64,000 bases of DNA from Parastagonospora avenae f. sp. tritici 18332-5. Its lineage: Eukaryota; Ascomycota; Dothideomycetes; Pleosporales; Phaeosphaeriaceae. Where the stretch lies: NCBI GenBank assembly GCA_022559985.1, contig JAFJTR010000036.1, forward strand, positions 1 through 64,000. The letters run 5' to 3'. Below the pieces are notes generated by a model, which did not search any database, was not told where the DNA came from, and saw nothing but the letters and a program-made list of their open reading frames with translations. This document shows, in pieces, positions 22,823 through 33,419 of the stretch. Both the position numbers and the translations under genes were made by a program. The number at the start of each line of letters is the position of its first letter. Positions within the stretch are counted from its first letter, which is position 1.

Positions 22823-23095
22823 TTAAACCGACAGTTTCCATCTAATTGAAGACAGTTTGGTGCTTTCTTGTGTGGCTTGCATACTCTCTACATAGAACTC
22901 GGCTATGTCGAGGAGGTAGCTGAAGTTGTTATACTCAAAACCCAAGCTGAGCGGTCCCGCATTCACAGCGCCTGAGAATTGTTCTACACACGAGTCAACG
23001 CTTGATGTAAAGGAGATTCGCTCCAGCTTCACAACGATCTTTGGATAAACTTGCACAATTCTGCGGCGATCTGTTTGCTTGAGCAAAATGTCCAT
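22823..23095 (-). CDS. hypothetical protein, 90 aa
   Basis: An open frame with ordinary amino-acid composition (RIVQVYPKIVVKLERISF). No family is recognised and no intron signals extend it. The surrounding 22272-23260 shows no other gene; a hairpin-forming TAGGCC-TGTTTC-GGCCTA lies near 23175. Confidence 0.25.
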   Translation of the reverse strand: MDILLKQTDRRRIVQVYPKIVVKLERISFTSSVDSCVEQFSGAVNAGPLSLGFEYNNFSYLLDIAEFYVESMQATQESTKLSSIRWKLSV

Positions 23096-23269
23096 AACTA
23101 CCCTGAATCAAAGCTGTCGGCCATAGGGCTTATCCATTGGCGCATGAGTGATGACCCAGGTTCTGTTTTCACCTAGGCCTGTTTCGGCCTAGCTCCTTCA
23201 CCCTCTCTCTTTTGCGTATATAGGCTCTCTCTCCGATAGCCTAACACATCATGATTCTCCTCAACCTCT

Positions 23270-24784
23270 ACACTTGACAAAAGCTACTCTTCGCAAGCCA
23301 AGGTCGACGACGCGCATGAGACACTGCGCGCGACCTTCAAGACCGGCCTAACCAGAAACTCACCTGGCGCAAATGGCAGCTGAATCAGCTTTAGTGGCTT
23401 GTCGAAGATAAAGAAGATCGCATCATCGTAGCGCTCAAAGCCGACCTTGATCGACACCCAATAGAGAGTGTGTCTGCTGATATCTCAGCCCTGAAGAAGG
23501 GTGTCCTCGAACACATCACGAATCTTGAGGAGTGGACGAGAACGACTGCCATTGACGCAGGTTTCATTAAACCGCGCCTTATGAATGCTCGACTGCGCAA
23601 GAAGCCTCTCGGCGTGACGCTCATCATTGGCGCGTGGAACTATCCATTTCTTCTTCTCCTCCATCGTGTCTTTCTGCCATTGCAGCGGGACGTTGCGTGA
23701 TACTCAAGCCTTCCGAGCTGGCTGCCCACTCAGAGCGCCTGCTAGCTGAGCTGGTGCCCAAGTATCTCGACTCCCGGGCTGTGAGATTGGTATCAGGTGG
23801 CGTAACAGAGACCGAATACATCCTGTCCAAGAAGTTTAACCACATTTTTTTACTGGCTCTAGCGCAGTCGCTAGGATTATTGCCGCTGCGGCTGCTAAGC
23901 ATCTCACACCAGTCGTACCCGAATCAGGTGGACAAGGACCAGCCATTGTTACGAAATTTGCAGATGTGGATTTCGCGGCACGCAGGATCACAGCAGCGAA
24001 ACCCACAAACGCCGGCCAGATCTGCCTCAGCGTCAATCACGTCTTCGTCGAGCCTGAGATTGTCGAGCAATTTCTACAGTGGGTGACCTACCACTTCGGC
24101 AACTTACTCAGGGGAGAGGGCAAGGATCACCTATTCCAGATTGTCAATGATCGGACCTTTGATCGCCTTTGCTCTGTTCTGGACAAATCCTCGGGAAAGA
24201 TCATTTGTGGCGGCGAAAAAGACCCCAAGTCGCGGTTCTTCGAGCCAACAGTCGTTCGAGATCTGACGATGCAGGACTCGCTCATGTCAGAGGAATTGTT
24301 CGGTCCTATCCTGCCGGTGATTAGCGCAACGTTGGAAGAGGCCATTTCCATGACCAATGATCTACCAACACCATTGGCTATCTACCTCTTTGTCCGCGAC
24401 CGCAATGTGTTGGAGAAAACGCTGGACCAAACCCTCTCTGGAGGTGTCACTGTGAACAATGTTTTCTTTCATACAGCTATTGGAGATGCACCTTTCGGTG
24501 GCGTCGGCGAATCAGGCTATGGTGCCTATTATGGACCTCATGATGTGGACTGCTTTTCCCACAAACGGGCGATCGTTGAGTCTCCAAAATGGATGGAAAA
24601 GTTAATGGGGTTCACCTATGCATCGTTTGACACAAAGAACCTGAAGACACTTGCCGTGGATAATAGTCTTGGATTCAGAAGAGGCCAGACGATGGGAAAC
24701 CAGAAGTTTGGAGGAGGCAGCACCGCCTGGCTTCTTGTTCTTGTTGCAGCTATCCTCATCAGTGCTGCTAGTTGGAGGAAGTAA
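23270..24784 (+). pseudogene. aldehyde dehydrogenase (class 3, Hfd1-like), broken
   Basis: The sequence follows a fatty/long-chain aldehyde dehydrogenase of about 500 residues from its N-terminus (YSSQAKVDDAHETLRATFKT) to a C-terminal membrane anchor (WLLVLVAAILISAA). Active-site elements are present (GAWNYP, ESGG with the general-base Glu, NAGQICLS with the nucleophile Cys, EELFGPILPV), but the frame is broken four times: a shift at about 23355-23362, a TAG for the expected Trp at 23392-23394, a shift near 23675 between LLLLH and LSAIAAGR, and a shift in a seven-T run near 23848. The 3' half (23966-24784) is still open. The enzyme would oxidise aldehydes to acids at the ER or lipid-droplet membrane. 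A MITE fragment starts shortly after the stop. Confidence 0.88.
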
Positions 24785-24819
24785 CGGCTCTCCCGCTCGA
24801 TCTACTGTAATATGCTTTA

Positions 24820-25090
24820 TCTGTCGGTATACACAGATCCTATCACCTGACGCTGCGCAAGATACCCGCTTCGATCCTACATCGGTCCGACTTGCACCGA
24901 GCTCAGGTATACCTTCGTAGCACCCACGTTTATAGATGGAGAAATACCAATACCAGTCACCAGAAGAACCTCGTTGTTGTTATTCACCCGTACGATCGTA
25001 CAAGGCCAACCAACATTATCTGTGTAATCCCATAAGTTATATCACTCCGTACAGGATACCTTATCACGTCACATCTTTTTTTATTGGCCA
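24820..25090. mobile_element. partial inverted MITE copy
   Basis: In reverse orientation this matches the interior of the MITE at 18169-18619. A core of 52 nt is identical (24955-25006 against about 18290-18341, including GTACGATCGTAC). Weaker similarity runs outward through TCGATCCTAC and CGCTGCGCA on one side and CCATAAG on the other. The terminal inverted repeats are not recognisable. The remaining DNA up to 25220 holds no gene. Confidence 0.7.
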
Positions 25091-25219
25091 TCCAAAGAGA
25101 TGTAGTTCATTATAGCTGGGTTGATACTTCTAGCAAAAGCGTTCACTTAGTTTAAAGCTGATATTGACGATGCAAGGATATGAGAAGTATTTTGAAACTA
25201 TATCGATGATAGATGCTGA

Positions 25220-27132
25220 AACCATACATCTTCTTTCACAACTTCCACATTGAGGTCAGCTGGCCAAGCAGGCGCGTCGATGCCATTTCCTCTCGTTCCA
25301 ATATCAAAGCGCAGGTCAACAGTCTTGTCAACAACTTGTAAAATCGATTTCGGAAAGACAAACGTCGCACCTACAGCTTCCGCTTTCCGAACCTCGAAGA
25401 ACTAGGGCTAGAAGATGGTTTTGTCCTTCTGGAACATGGCGGGGAGGACCCGCGGAAATATCTTCTGCATGTTCTCGTAATGCCTGAATACTGGCTTATC
25501 GTGGCGTTTCCACAAATCGGGCCAATACTTCTGTAGGCTATTCACCAACAGACTCTGCTAGCCAAGTCGAGTAGTAATTGAGAACAGTCTGAAAACACTG
25601 AGTCAGTATGGCACCCATACACACACGTGTTGTGCTCTCAATAACCATGCAGACTTACGTCAACGCCAAACGACCCGCCTTGCTTGGCTCTCTCAATCAA
25701 AGCATGCAAGATGCCATTGCATCCCATAATTCCAGTGCTAGTCACGAAGCTGTAAGCCATAGTCCTTGTTCGGAAGCAGGGCAAACAAGGCAGCGTGGGC
25801 ATACCAAAGTCGGCGTTTGGGAAGATGGGCGTGACAGGCTCTTCCAAATCCATGGCGCGCCTAAAGCCCATAGCAATACCACAGCATGCATCACTGATCT
25901 GCTGTCAGCCACTACGATGCGACCACGGTCCATGCCACCCATAACAGTTCTCTCTTACGTAAATAATCCCCTTTTCTCGGCCGCGAATAGCTTCAAAGAC
26001 AGCATCACGACCAAAGCCGTGCTTTTCCTTAACACCAGGTTGGTACCCAGCTATGACGACGTCAGCCTCACTAATAAGCGCCCAAAGCTTTGTCTCGTCC
26101 TCAGCCTTTTTAAGATCAAGGTGCGAGTTCCATTTGCCCCAGTTCATGTTCTGGTGTACAGCAGAGAGATCCGGAAGATCTGGCCCTATTACCCGCATGA
26201 CCGAGGCGCCCATATCGGCAAGTGATCGGGAGATAGTCGGCGCAGTGATGACGCGACTTAAGTCCACAATTTTGAGTCCCGCAAGGGGACGAAAGGCGGA
26301 GGCAGGTTTAGATTCGTGCTCAGGCCACCAATCTGGGGGTAGTTCTTCATGCACCTTAACGATCTCATAGAAGCCTACATTGTAATTTGATTTCCCGGAT
26401 TCGGAAGTAAAGTATTCCTCTTTGGTGAGAGGGACACGGCCTGCTTGCTTATGTTTCTCGTTCATGAGATGATCAAGATCCGCAGAGTCGAACTGCTCAA
26501 TTTGGCCCTGAATGCGAGCAACCGCAGCATCAAACTCTGTAATAGAAGGTTCAAGGACAGGAAGACCAAGAGCTGTGAAGGTGGTATCGCTATTCAAGAT
26601 TCCATGCAGGTGGAAGTACCGGCCATCTCGTGTCTTGTAGATGTTGGTCGCTAGGCTACGGTCCAAGCTGGCATAATCATGTTCGTCGGTGCTCAGGATG
26701 ATCTCATGGTTCTTTGGATCGTTGGGTGTGAACGGCTCCTGTCTGCCATCTTCGCCGATAATCTGAGCGATGAATTAGGGACATGAAGAACAGGCTGGCA
26801 TGGCCACTGCGCAAGACCGTTAGTACCGAAAATGAAGCTCGTTGAGTGATGGACATACGTGTCTACGCGGATCTCGCCGACGTCAAATTTGTATTTTGTT
26901 GGATCAGTAGCGAGAGGACGGACGCCTCGTATTCTTTAAGAGCGCTTACACTCTCTACGAAACGCCAATTAACCGGCACACTGGGTTGACTGTTGCCCAG
27001 AAACTTGACATTCTTAGCGGCAATCTCAGCTGCGCCTTCCGGAATGTTGTGCTTGAGTCGTGGATTTTGAAAGATGCCCCGGACCAGGACGCGCTGGGTC
27101 GCCTCGGGAACCGAATACTGTAGTGTCCGCAT
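25220..27132 (-). pseudogene. family III CoA-transferase (CaiB/BaiF), broken
   Basis: The minus strand follows a fungal CoA-transferase of about 550 residues. It begins LQYSVPEATQRVLVRGIF, then PSVPVNWRFVESVSALKEYE, and a clean intron (donor GTATGT, branch TACTAAC, acceptor CGCAG, near 26805-26860) leads to TGHASLFFMS. The body holds LAGLKIVDLSRVITAPTISR, the family core with the expected Asp in NWGKWNSHLDLK and EADVVIAGYQPG. Lesions: one A missing in an A-run near 26892, one base extra near 26775, TGA for Trp at about 25905, a frame break after VLNYYSTWLAE, and two stops (TAG) near 25405-25412. The family moves CoA between acyl groups. Matching continues to about 25220 (PAWPADLNVEVVKEDVW). 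Confidence 0.85.
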
Positions 27133-27950
27133 TTCAAGACGTTGTGAGTGTCAAAGACTGTGCAGAAATTTATGTTTAGTGGAACAAACAAGGAGTTTGT
27201 ACGATATCATCCAGAACGACAGCATCCACAACGGGTTTAACAGGTACGGAATCTCTCCTAAACCTTGCCTGGACACTTGGACTCTGCTAGAACTGCAATG
27301 CGCATGGATCTGCTCCCCGCAAATTAAATCGGCACTTAGACATAGGTGCATATAGTTCGCAATCCGTTAACAAACAATCCATGACTACTAATGGTATTCT
27401 GTCGCGGTTCTGGAGTACTTCCTTTTCCTTGTACCACGTAGCAACAGTTTCATGTCTCCACCGCTGTACCACACAGTCCCCAACCTCTCTGTTTACTGCG
27501 CAGAACACACAATCTCTGATTTACTATATATATTGCTCATAGCTACATACAATAACAACTCAGTTCAATCCTCAATTCCTTGCGCACTGCTTGCACTCAC
27601 TGCGACATATTCACTAGTATGGCAAGGTGGCTGACGGCAAACCCACTTAAGCAACGTCGGTATTACATCTGTGGGCGAACAACGGAAAAGATGAACTGGT
27701 TGATTTGCTATCTAGTAAAGACTGAGGTTTATATACATGAAGTGGAGTATCCAGAAGATTCCCGATCAGCAGTGTCACGTGATCATGTAACGACGTAGTA
27801 GAATATTCTGGAGTGTAGACATCGGCTGACAACATCAGTCTTTCCTGACAGCTTCAATTCCATCCTGCATCTATCACTAATCTGCGTTTATTACTCATCT
27901 GCCTAGTCTACGCTCTTGTCAATCTACTTTAGTAGCGTCTCAGCGCGTCC
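27133..27950. other. intergenic, nothing recognised
   Basis: About 800 nt between the two pseudogenes. Only short frames occur on either strand and none resembles a known family. Confidence 0.5.
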
Positions 27951-28478
27951 TCATTCCGCCTTGACACCCATGGGCTCGCTAACGGTGACATTGCTCATGA
28001 AGTTGCGGAACAAGCTCGATCCACGGTCCCACTCTCTGATGTAATGTGCACGACCCATGTTGGGGACGAGCTCTGACCGTGAGAAGCCATTGCCAAGATA
28101 GGCAAATCGACTTCCATTGTAGTCGACAAGAAAAGTCGTCATACCGCGGTCAGGCAAGCATCTCCATGCAGTGAAGCGTGCTGCCAGGCTAAACTACAGT
28201 AATACGTCCATTTCGTGAGTTCTTCTACCAGGGGAGACAATCGCCAGTCCAGACTGTGCAATCCATGAACATGTCCTTCTGGTGCATGAAGTCATCTATG
28301 GCCTCTTGCCTCGCATCAAAGCTGCAAATATCCTCTTTCTGCTATTTGTTTAGGAAAGTCATCATATACTCTGTCTGCAGCCCAACAAGGAAGATGACGG
28401 GGCCGTTGGCGATCGGGCAGTTCGGGTCCAGATACATGAAGCAGTTAGGAAAGCCTGAACACGCAAGCCCAAAGAGCA
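27951..28478 (-). pseudogene. Baeyer-Villiger-type flavin monooxygenase, C-terminal fragment
   Basis: About 175 codons match the C-terminus of fungal FAD-dependent Baeyer-Villiger monooxygenases: GFPNCFMYLDPNCPIANGP, then AIDDFMHQKDMFMDCTVW, PGSTLHCMEM and GNGFSRSEL. The N-terminal FAD and NADPH domains are absent; the intact Ldi-like gene lies where they would be. Stops interrupt the frame at 28342-28344, 28225-28227, 28199-28201 (Trp to TAG) and 28150-28152 (Arg to TGA), with a one-base shift just after. Such enzymes insert oxygen beside ketones, including terpenoid ketones. Confidence 0.8.
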
Positions 28479-28680
28479 GTAACTCTTATTTCTCCACTTC
28501 TTATACACGAAAGTAATTTTTCTTATGCTTGTTTCGTTATCGATCTTTTAGTTCAAGAAGCTACTACTTCAAACATATTTGCCGTCCTAAGATTTTCCGA
28601 AAAGCTCTTTCTAACGATAGGGCTGATTTATTGGAAAATCGTATAGAAATCAAGAGCAAAGTCTTAAATAAGACCTCTTC
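28479..28680. other. AT-rich spacer
   Basis: About 200 nt of AT-rich sequence between the monooxygenase fragment and the Ldi-like stop codon. It probably marks the break point that removed the rest of the monooxygenase. No gene is seen. Confidence 0.4.
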
Positions 28681-31007
28681 TTATAACAAAGCTGGGACAA
28701 TTTGGATAGTGGTTCTCCCATCTAGCTGAACAGAAATTCTTGCCTCACCCTGCTCGTTAGAGGTAAACCTCATACCGTCCTTAATCATAAAGTCTGAGCT
28801 TGGCTTTAGATTCCTGATAGATATCCAAGTAGATATCGCTTCAATGCTAGGGTAGAGTACGATCTCTAAATCATCGCCGGTGTAAGATATTGCTTTCGCG
28901 ACCATGGCCTAGTTTTGCTAACGTCAGTGGCATGGAGATTTAGATGGACTTCGACTCACCTCTTCAAAGTTGACATCTGTAAGATATGGACCACATTGCA
29001 CTGCATCACTCGAAGGCTGCATGAAGCGGCTCCAGCCAGACCGCAGCCAGAGCCGAGCCCGCAGAAGTTGACACTTCATGAACAATGAGGCTCCTTCGTA
29101 CCTAACAGGCCCGTCTTTCTCAGTCCGCAGCAAAGCCTGATCATTGTCGATCATGGTGGTAACCTGGCGGGCGACCTCATTATCCCCATGCTCGTGTGCG
29201 GCCATCAGACTAGACGCGTACACCAAGGCCATCGAACTGCCGTAGTTTCCAGGATCGAGCTTGTCTCCGCTCTGTATATTCTTGAATGAAAGTTTACCCT
29301 GCGAGTCAAATTCCATGTATTCATGACGTGCAATCGCATAGCAACGAAGCGACAGCTCATAGAAATTCGGTCCGGCGAGGCACGAAACCGAGAACTCATT
29401 GGAAGCTCCAACAATACCAGGAAGACGTAGCCCTAGATTAGTTGTCTGATCAATCTTTGCTTCTTCTTTTCAAGGTTTGGTTTACGTACCGGTCGGAGAT
29501 GAACGAATCGCGTGTGCGCTTCCACTTTCGTCCTGACAAAAGCAGTCTCAATAATTAAGTTTTCAAAAAGAGCCAAGGGTGGTTTCATACCAGAAAATCC
29601 TCGACCAAAGACTTGTGGAACGAGGCGCGAATCAGTTCCACATCGCGTCGACCCGTATTGGCATCGTGTGCAAGTACGCTATTTATGCCGTTCAGATTGC
29701 AGAATGTGTATATCCAATTGGGCTCCCGTTCTTAGCTGGCAATCGGGGTGTATCAGAAAAATGTTCTTACCTCGCATGCATACAGACAATATGTTGAATT
29801 GCCAAAGTTTTCCATGAGGGCCTGTGCCAATGTTGTAGCTGAATGTCGATAGCGGTGGCTATTGTCGATAACGAGCTCCAAGGCATTCTCTTCCGAAAAG
29901 GTATGATCGCCAGTTGCGCTCTCATACAGGCTGATTGCCAGGAGAAGGAAAGCAGTAAGCATAATATTATCCTTCTTGACGGGCTCATAGTCGGTGCTCT
30001 GCTATCTTTAGGCAACTTCAAAATCATCGGGTATGGTACACAAACCAGTTTGCCCCACAAGCATTCCCACTTCCAATAATTAAGGACTTTCTTTTGGCAG
30101 TATTTATATATCACCTTCTTCTGTGCCCGCTGTAGATAGCCACCCTTGAAAGATGGTGTGTATATCTTATTGGCCAGAGCTAGGACATAGACTATTTCGC
30201 ATAGTTGGTATCGGATTGATGCTGTTTGAAACTGGTCAATGACATTGAAGTTACTCCTGGTAGAATGTGTTAGAATTTGGACTCGCTTGGCATACTCTTA
30301 CAAGGGCACAAACCAGTCATCCTGATCTTGCATAGCAATCTTTAAAATGTGACGTAACTGTGAGAGCTCTTCTGGCTGAATCTCAAGTTCGGTTGAGGAC
30401 TTTTGTGGTGCTGCTGTCGACGCCAATTCTTCGATAACAGAGGGGAGATACTCATTTCTCTGGCGGCGTCTTTGACGCCCTGTGGCTGATTCTCGTTGCA
30501 GAAGTCTGAAGATATACCAAGCAGCCACCGCAGTAATGGCAGGGACAAAAATAACACTATATCCAGCCCTGTGCTTGATGGGTAGAAGGGGAAATATTAG
30601 AGCTTGTCCAGGCCAAGCAAGGAACGGCAAGATAATGTTCGCCGTTGCAAACCACAGGAACAGGCTCACAGCGAAGAAGATCCTGGTTAGATCATGTTGG
30701 TAATTCACTTGGTAATGGGTAGAGGAAGGGCGACTTTGGCTTACAGGTTGAAAAAGAAGCCAAGAATCCACCAACCACCGACCCCAACCAAACCACCACC
30801 AGGGAACAGGACTGCGAGACCGAAGTATTGGACTCTTGGGTGCCAATTCAGGACGAAGGATGTCATTGCCAACGCAGCCAGCGTGGTGTAGAGTCTCAGC
30901 AAGAATGAACTATGCCTGCCGGAAATCACACTGATACCTGCATTGTCCGGAATACACGTTGCGTTGTCATTAAGGACTGCGCTTTTCTGGGATGTCTGCT
31001 TAGACAT
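28681..31007 (-). CDS. linalool dehydratase/isomerase-like protein with membrane N-terminus
   Basis: Eight exons, 31007-30745, 30682-30302, 30256-30046, 29998-29771, 29722-29591, 29532-29490, 29432-28960 and 28908-28681, join with matching phases to 652 residues and no stop. The N-terminal 190 residues hold about four or five membrane spans (FGLAVLFPGGGLVGVGGWW, FAWPG-type loops). The rest matches the Ldi fold: DQFQTASIRYQL, NYWKWECLWGKL, KKDNIMLTAF, LYESATGD and CEPNWIYTFCN. The two Cys in that last motif lie nine residues apart (about 360 and 369), like the catalytic Cys pair of the bacterial enzyme. Ldi interconverts myrcene, linalool and geraniol; substrate here is unknown. All neighbours within 5 kb on the 3' side and the nearest on the 5' side are pseudogenes, but this gene is intact. 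Confidence 0.85.
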
Positions 31008-31070
31008 TATCGCGGTGAGTGTTGAACGTTTGGAAGCCTTCGACGTCAACTTAAAATAACACGATGACAA

Positions 31071-31552
31071 ATACGCAGTAAATTAATCCGTTGAAGCGGA
31101 GGCTGTCATCGCAGGGAAGTGACCGAGTCTATACGGATCAGCAGTTGGGCGGAAGTTGTGGATTATTGATGTCCCGATGTACGTAATGAGGCATTTGTCA
31201 ATACACTAATGGGGGCTAAATCGTTCTGTGCCGGCATGATACACGAGATTAGTCAATGCTACGCTTCCAGAATATCAAAAATGGTAAGGAAAGCGATAAT
31301 TTATTCAAAATTGCTGGAAGATGACCTTGTTATTCCCTTGCAGTTGAATTGTCTCATCAGCCTTACTCGATGATGGGCTAAAGATATTGTAAGGGAACGT
31401 TCACTACGGCAACAGGTTTTTATCCCACAACATATCTGGCCGTCTTATTACGTCCAGTGCAGTGCGGAATTCGGTGTCTGCTTTTTTGTGGCACTTCATG
31501 AGTTTTTGTGGGATGCAAAGCCGTTACCTATCCATTCGAAACATATGAACTG
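31071..31552. other. intergenic, nothing recognised
   Basis: This stretch lies between the Ldi-like start and the alcohol dehydrogenase pseudogene end. It should contain the Ldi-like promoter, but no clear TATA box is seen. Confidence 0.4.
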
Positions 31553-32650
31553 TTAATCAAAGCACACTGCCATACGACCTTCGTCGACCTTGCCTGACGC
31601 CATTATTGACCCGTTCAAGTCCTCCAACTGAAACTCTCTTGGGTTGACTCTGGGATACACCGATAATCTTTTACAGAATTCCACACACTTTGCAGCGGAT
31701 GCAGGGTTAGGCACCCTCGCCCCAATTATACTAGCACACCCCATGTTAGCCAAATAGAAGGAGATAATCAATTCTACAGTGCCATAATTATAGTTGGTAG
31801 TAGAGTGTTCGCTTACCTTAGTCTGTTATCAGACATCATATACGCAGAGATTTCCAGCGGCTTGTGAGGAAGACCTATGACAACTAATTTTCCATAACAT
31901 TCCAGCAAAGGCAGTATTGAATCATATGCAGCCTTGGCGCCAGAGGTAACAAAGGCCACATTGAGAAGACTACCATTGTTCACCTCCCTCACTTTGGCAG
32001 CAAGGTCAGAGCAATTGCCACTGTTGATTGTCTTAAATTTAGGATATTACTCTTTGTAGGCGGCCAGCTGCTTCTTCTGGATATCCATTACGACCACCTT
32101 GTGACCCAGGGTTGTCAGAAAGGCTATGGCAAGCTGTTCCTGGCCGCCCGCGTTAACCACGCCCACAGACTCGGAGACTCCAAGTTTAGACTACTCCAGA
32201 CCGTCCCAAATAGTTATTGTGGTACAGAATATGGGGCAAAGTCGTTTATCGAGCCCTCGCAAGGGAGTGGTGGCGCCGAAACTGCGTGGAATAAGAACTG
32301 TGCTTGCCGCATCCAAAGTCGTGTATTCGCTGAAAAAGCCGGCTTTGTGAACTCCCTTAGCTTTGAGATAAGCACAATATTCGAAGCGACCACTCTTGCA
32401 AGAGTGACACTCCAAACAGAACTCACACCCAAGTGGCGCAACAATGAGGTCGCCAACCTGGAAGCCCCAAAGCGCGGCTTGTTCTGAAACTTGCAATACA
32501 ACGCAGACAGCCTCATGACCAGGCACTAAAGGAAATTAGTCTGTTCCGACTTTGCTACTTATGATAGTCAAATTGGTTTGGCAGAGTGATGCTGCTTTAA
32601 CTTTTACTAGTATATTACGACCAGTCGGTGTGGGCACAGGTATTTTCTCA
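31553..32650 (-). pseudogene. zinc-dependent alcohol dehydrogenase, broken
   Basis: The minus strand follows a medium-chain zinc alcohol dehydrogenase: KVKAASLCQTNLT, FPLVPGHEAVC (catalytic zinc His-Glu), the structural zinc Cys series in CEFCLECHSCKSGRFEYC, CPIFCTTITIWDGL, the cofactor strand VGVVNAGGQEQLAIAFL and a C-terminal EDLNGSIMASGKVDEG. Three in-frame stops break it: TAA at 32536-32538 before FPLVPGHE, TAG at 32191-32193 after WDGLE and TAA at 32047-32049. One intron with GTAAGC and TGTAG is still visible near 31785-31830. The cofactor glycine motif is AGGQEQ instead of AGGLGQ. The family oxidises primary alcohols to aldehydes with NAD. Confidence 0.87.
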
Positions 32651-33195
32651 ACGATACATGCAGCCCCAGCCTAGCAATCAGTCAATACCGAAACTTTGTG
32701 AGACTGAGACGGATGAGAAAGCAGACCTCCTTACATATCGCTGCCCTCATGGTCAAGGGTATCACAACGCCTCCGCAACTAGTTTCGTTAACAGTGGTCA
32801 CCGCGATGATAGGAAAAGGACGATGCGCCTAATTCTGCTAAAATTGTAGAAGCAGTGCAGACAAGTGCAGAATAGCGAAAGTTCGCGGCTGGGATCAACA
32901 ACGGATTCGTCTGGGAAAAACTATCTCGAAATCATTACTAGCTGTAGGACGTGACACACAGGACAAGATCTTTCTTCAAAGATCTTCACCCTTATTGCCC
33001 AACACGGATGCATTCGAAATACGTAGGGTCTGGGCTGCTAAACTTTACGTAAGATTCGCTGACACGGGGCTCGGACCACATTCTTTATGTAATTTGACAT
33101 GACACATACAGCCATGCCGTACGTTCATGTCGAAGAGGAGCCAGCCATTCCGGGCATAGCTGCGGTGAAAACGCGGCTGAAACCGAGTAGGACTT

Positions 33196-33223
33196 AATCA
33201 ATCAATCAATCAATCAATCAATC
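33196..33223. repeat. (AATC)7 microsatellite
   Basis: Seven perfect AATC units about 200 nt before the flavin monooxygenase start, likely in its promoter or 5' UTR. The stretch 32651-33419 holds no recognised gene. Confidence 0.9.
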
Positions 33224-33419
33224 ATGTCGAAGAAGATGACTCAAGTTCACAATTTGGCTGTTACCCATATTCTTTTCGTTTGTGAAGAGCTGCTTAGTCA
33301 GCAAAGACTGGATTTGGGGGATATTAAGTCAAATCTAGACAGATGTGCAATCCCCGATCCCTACACAAGAAATCCAACGTACAGAAACTATCACACTATT
33401 ACAAAATCTCATATTCTCC

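Noticed and set aside
18169..25090. Whole 7-kb block as one large transposon with TIR ends
   Set aside because: The left element has its own complete TIRs and TA duplication within 451 bp, and the right copy lacks TIRs, so these are two MITE copies and not the ends of one element.
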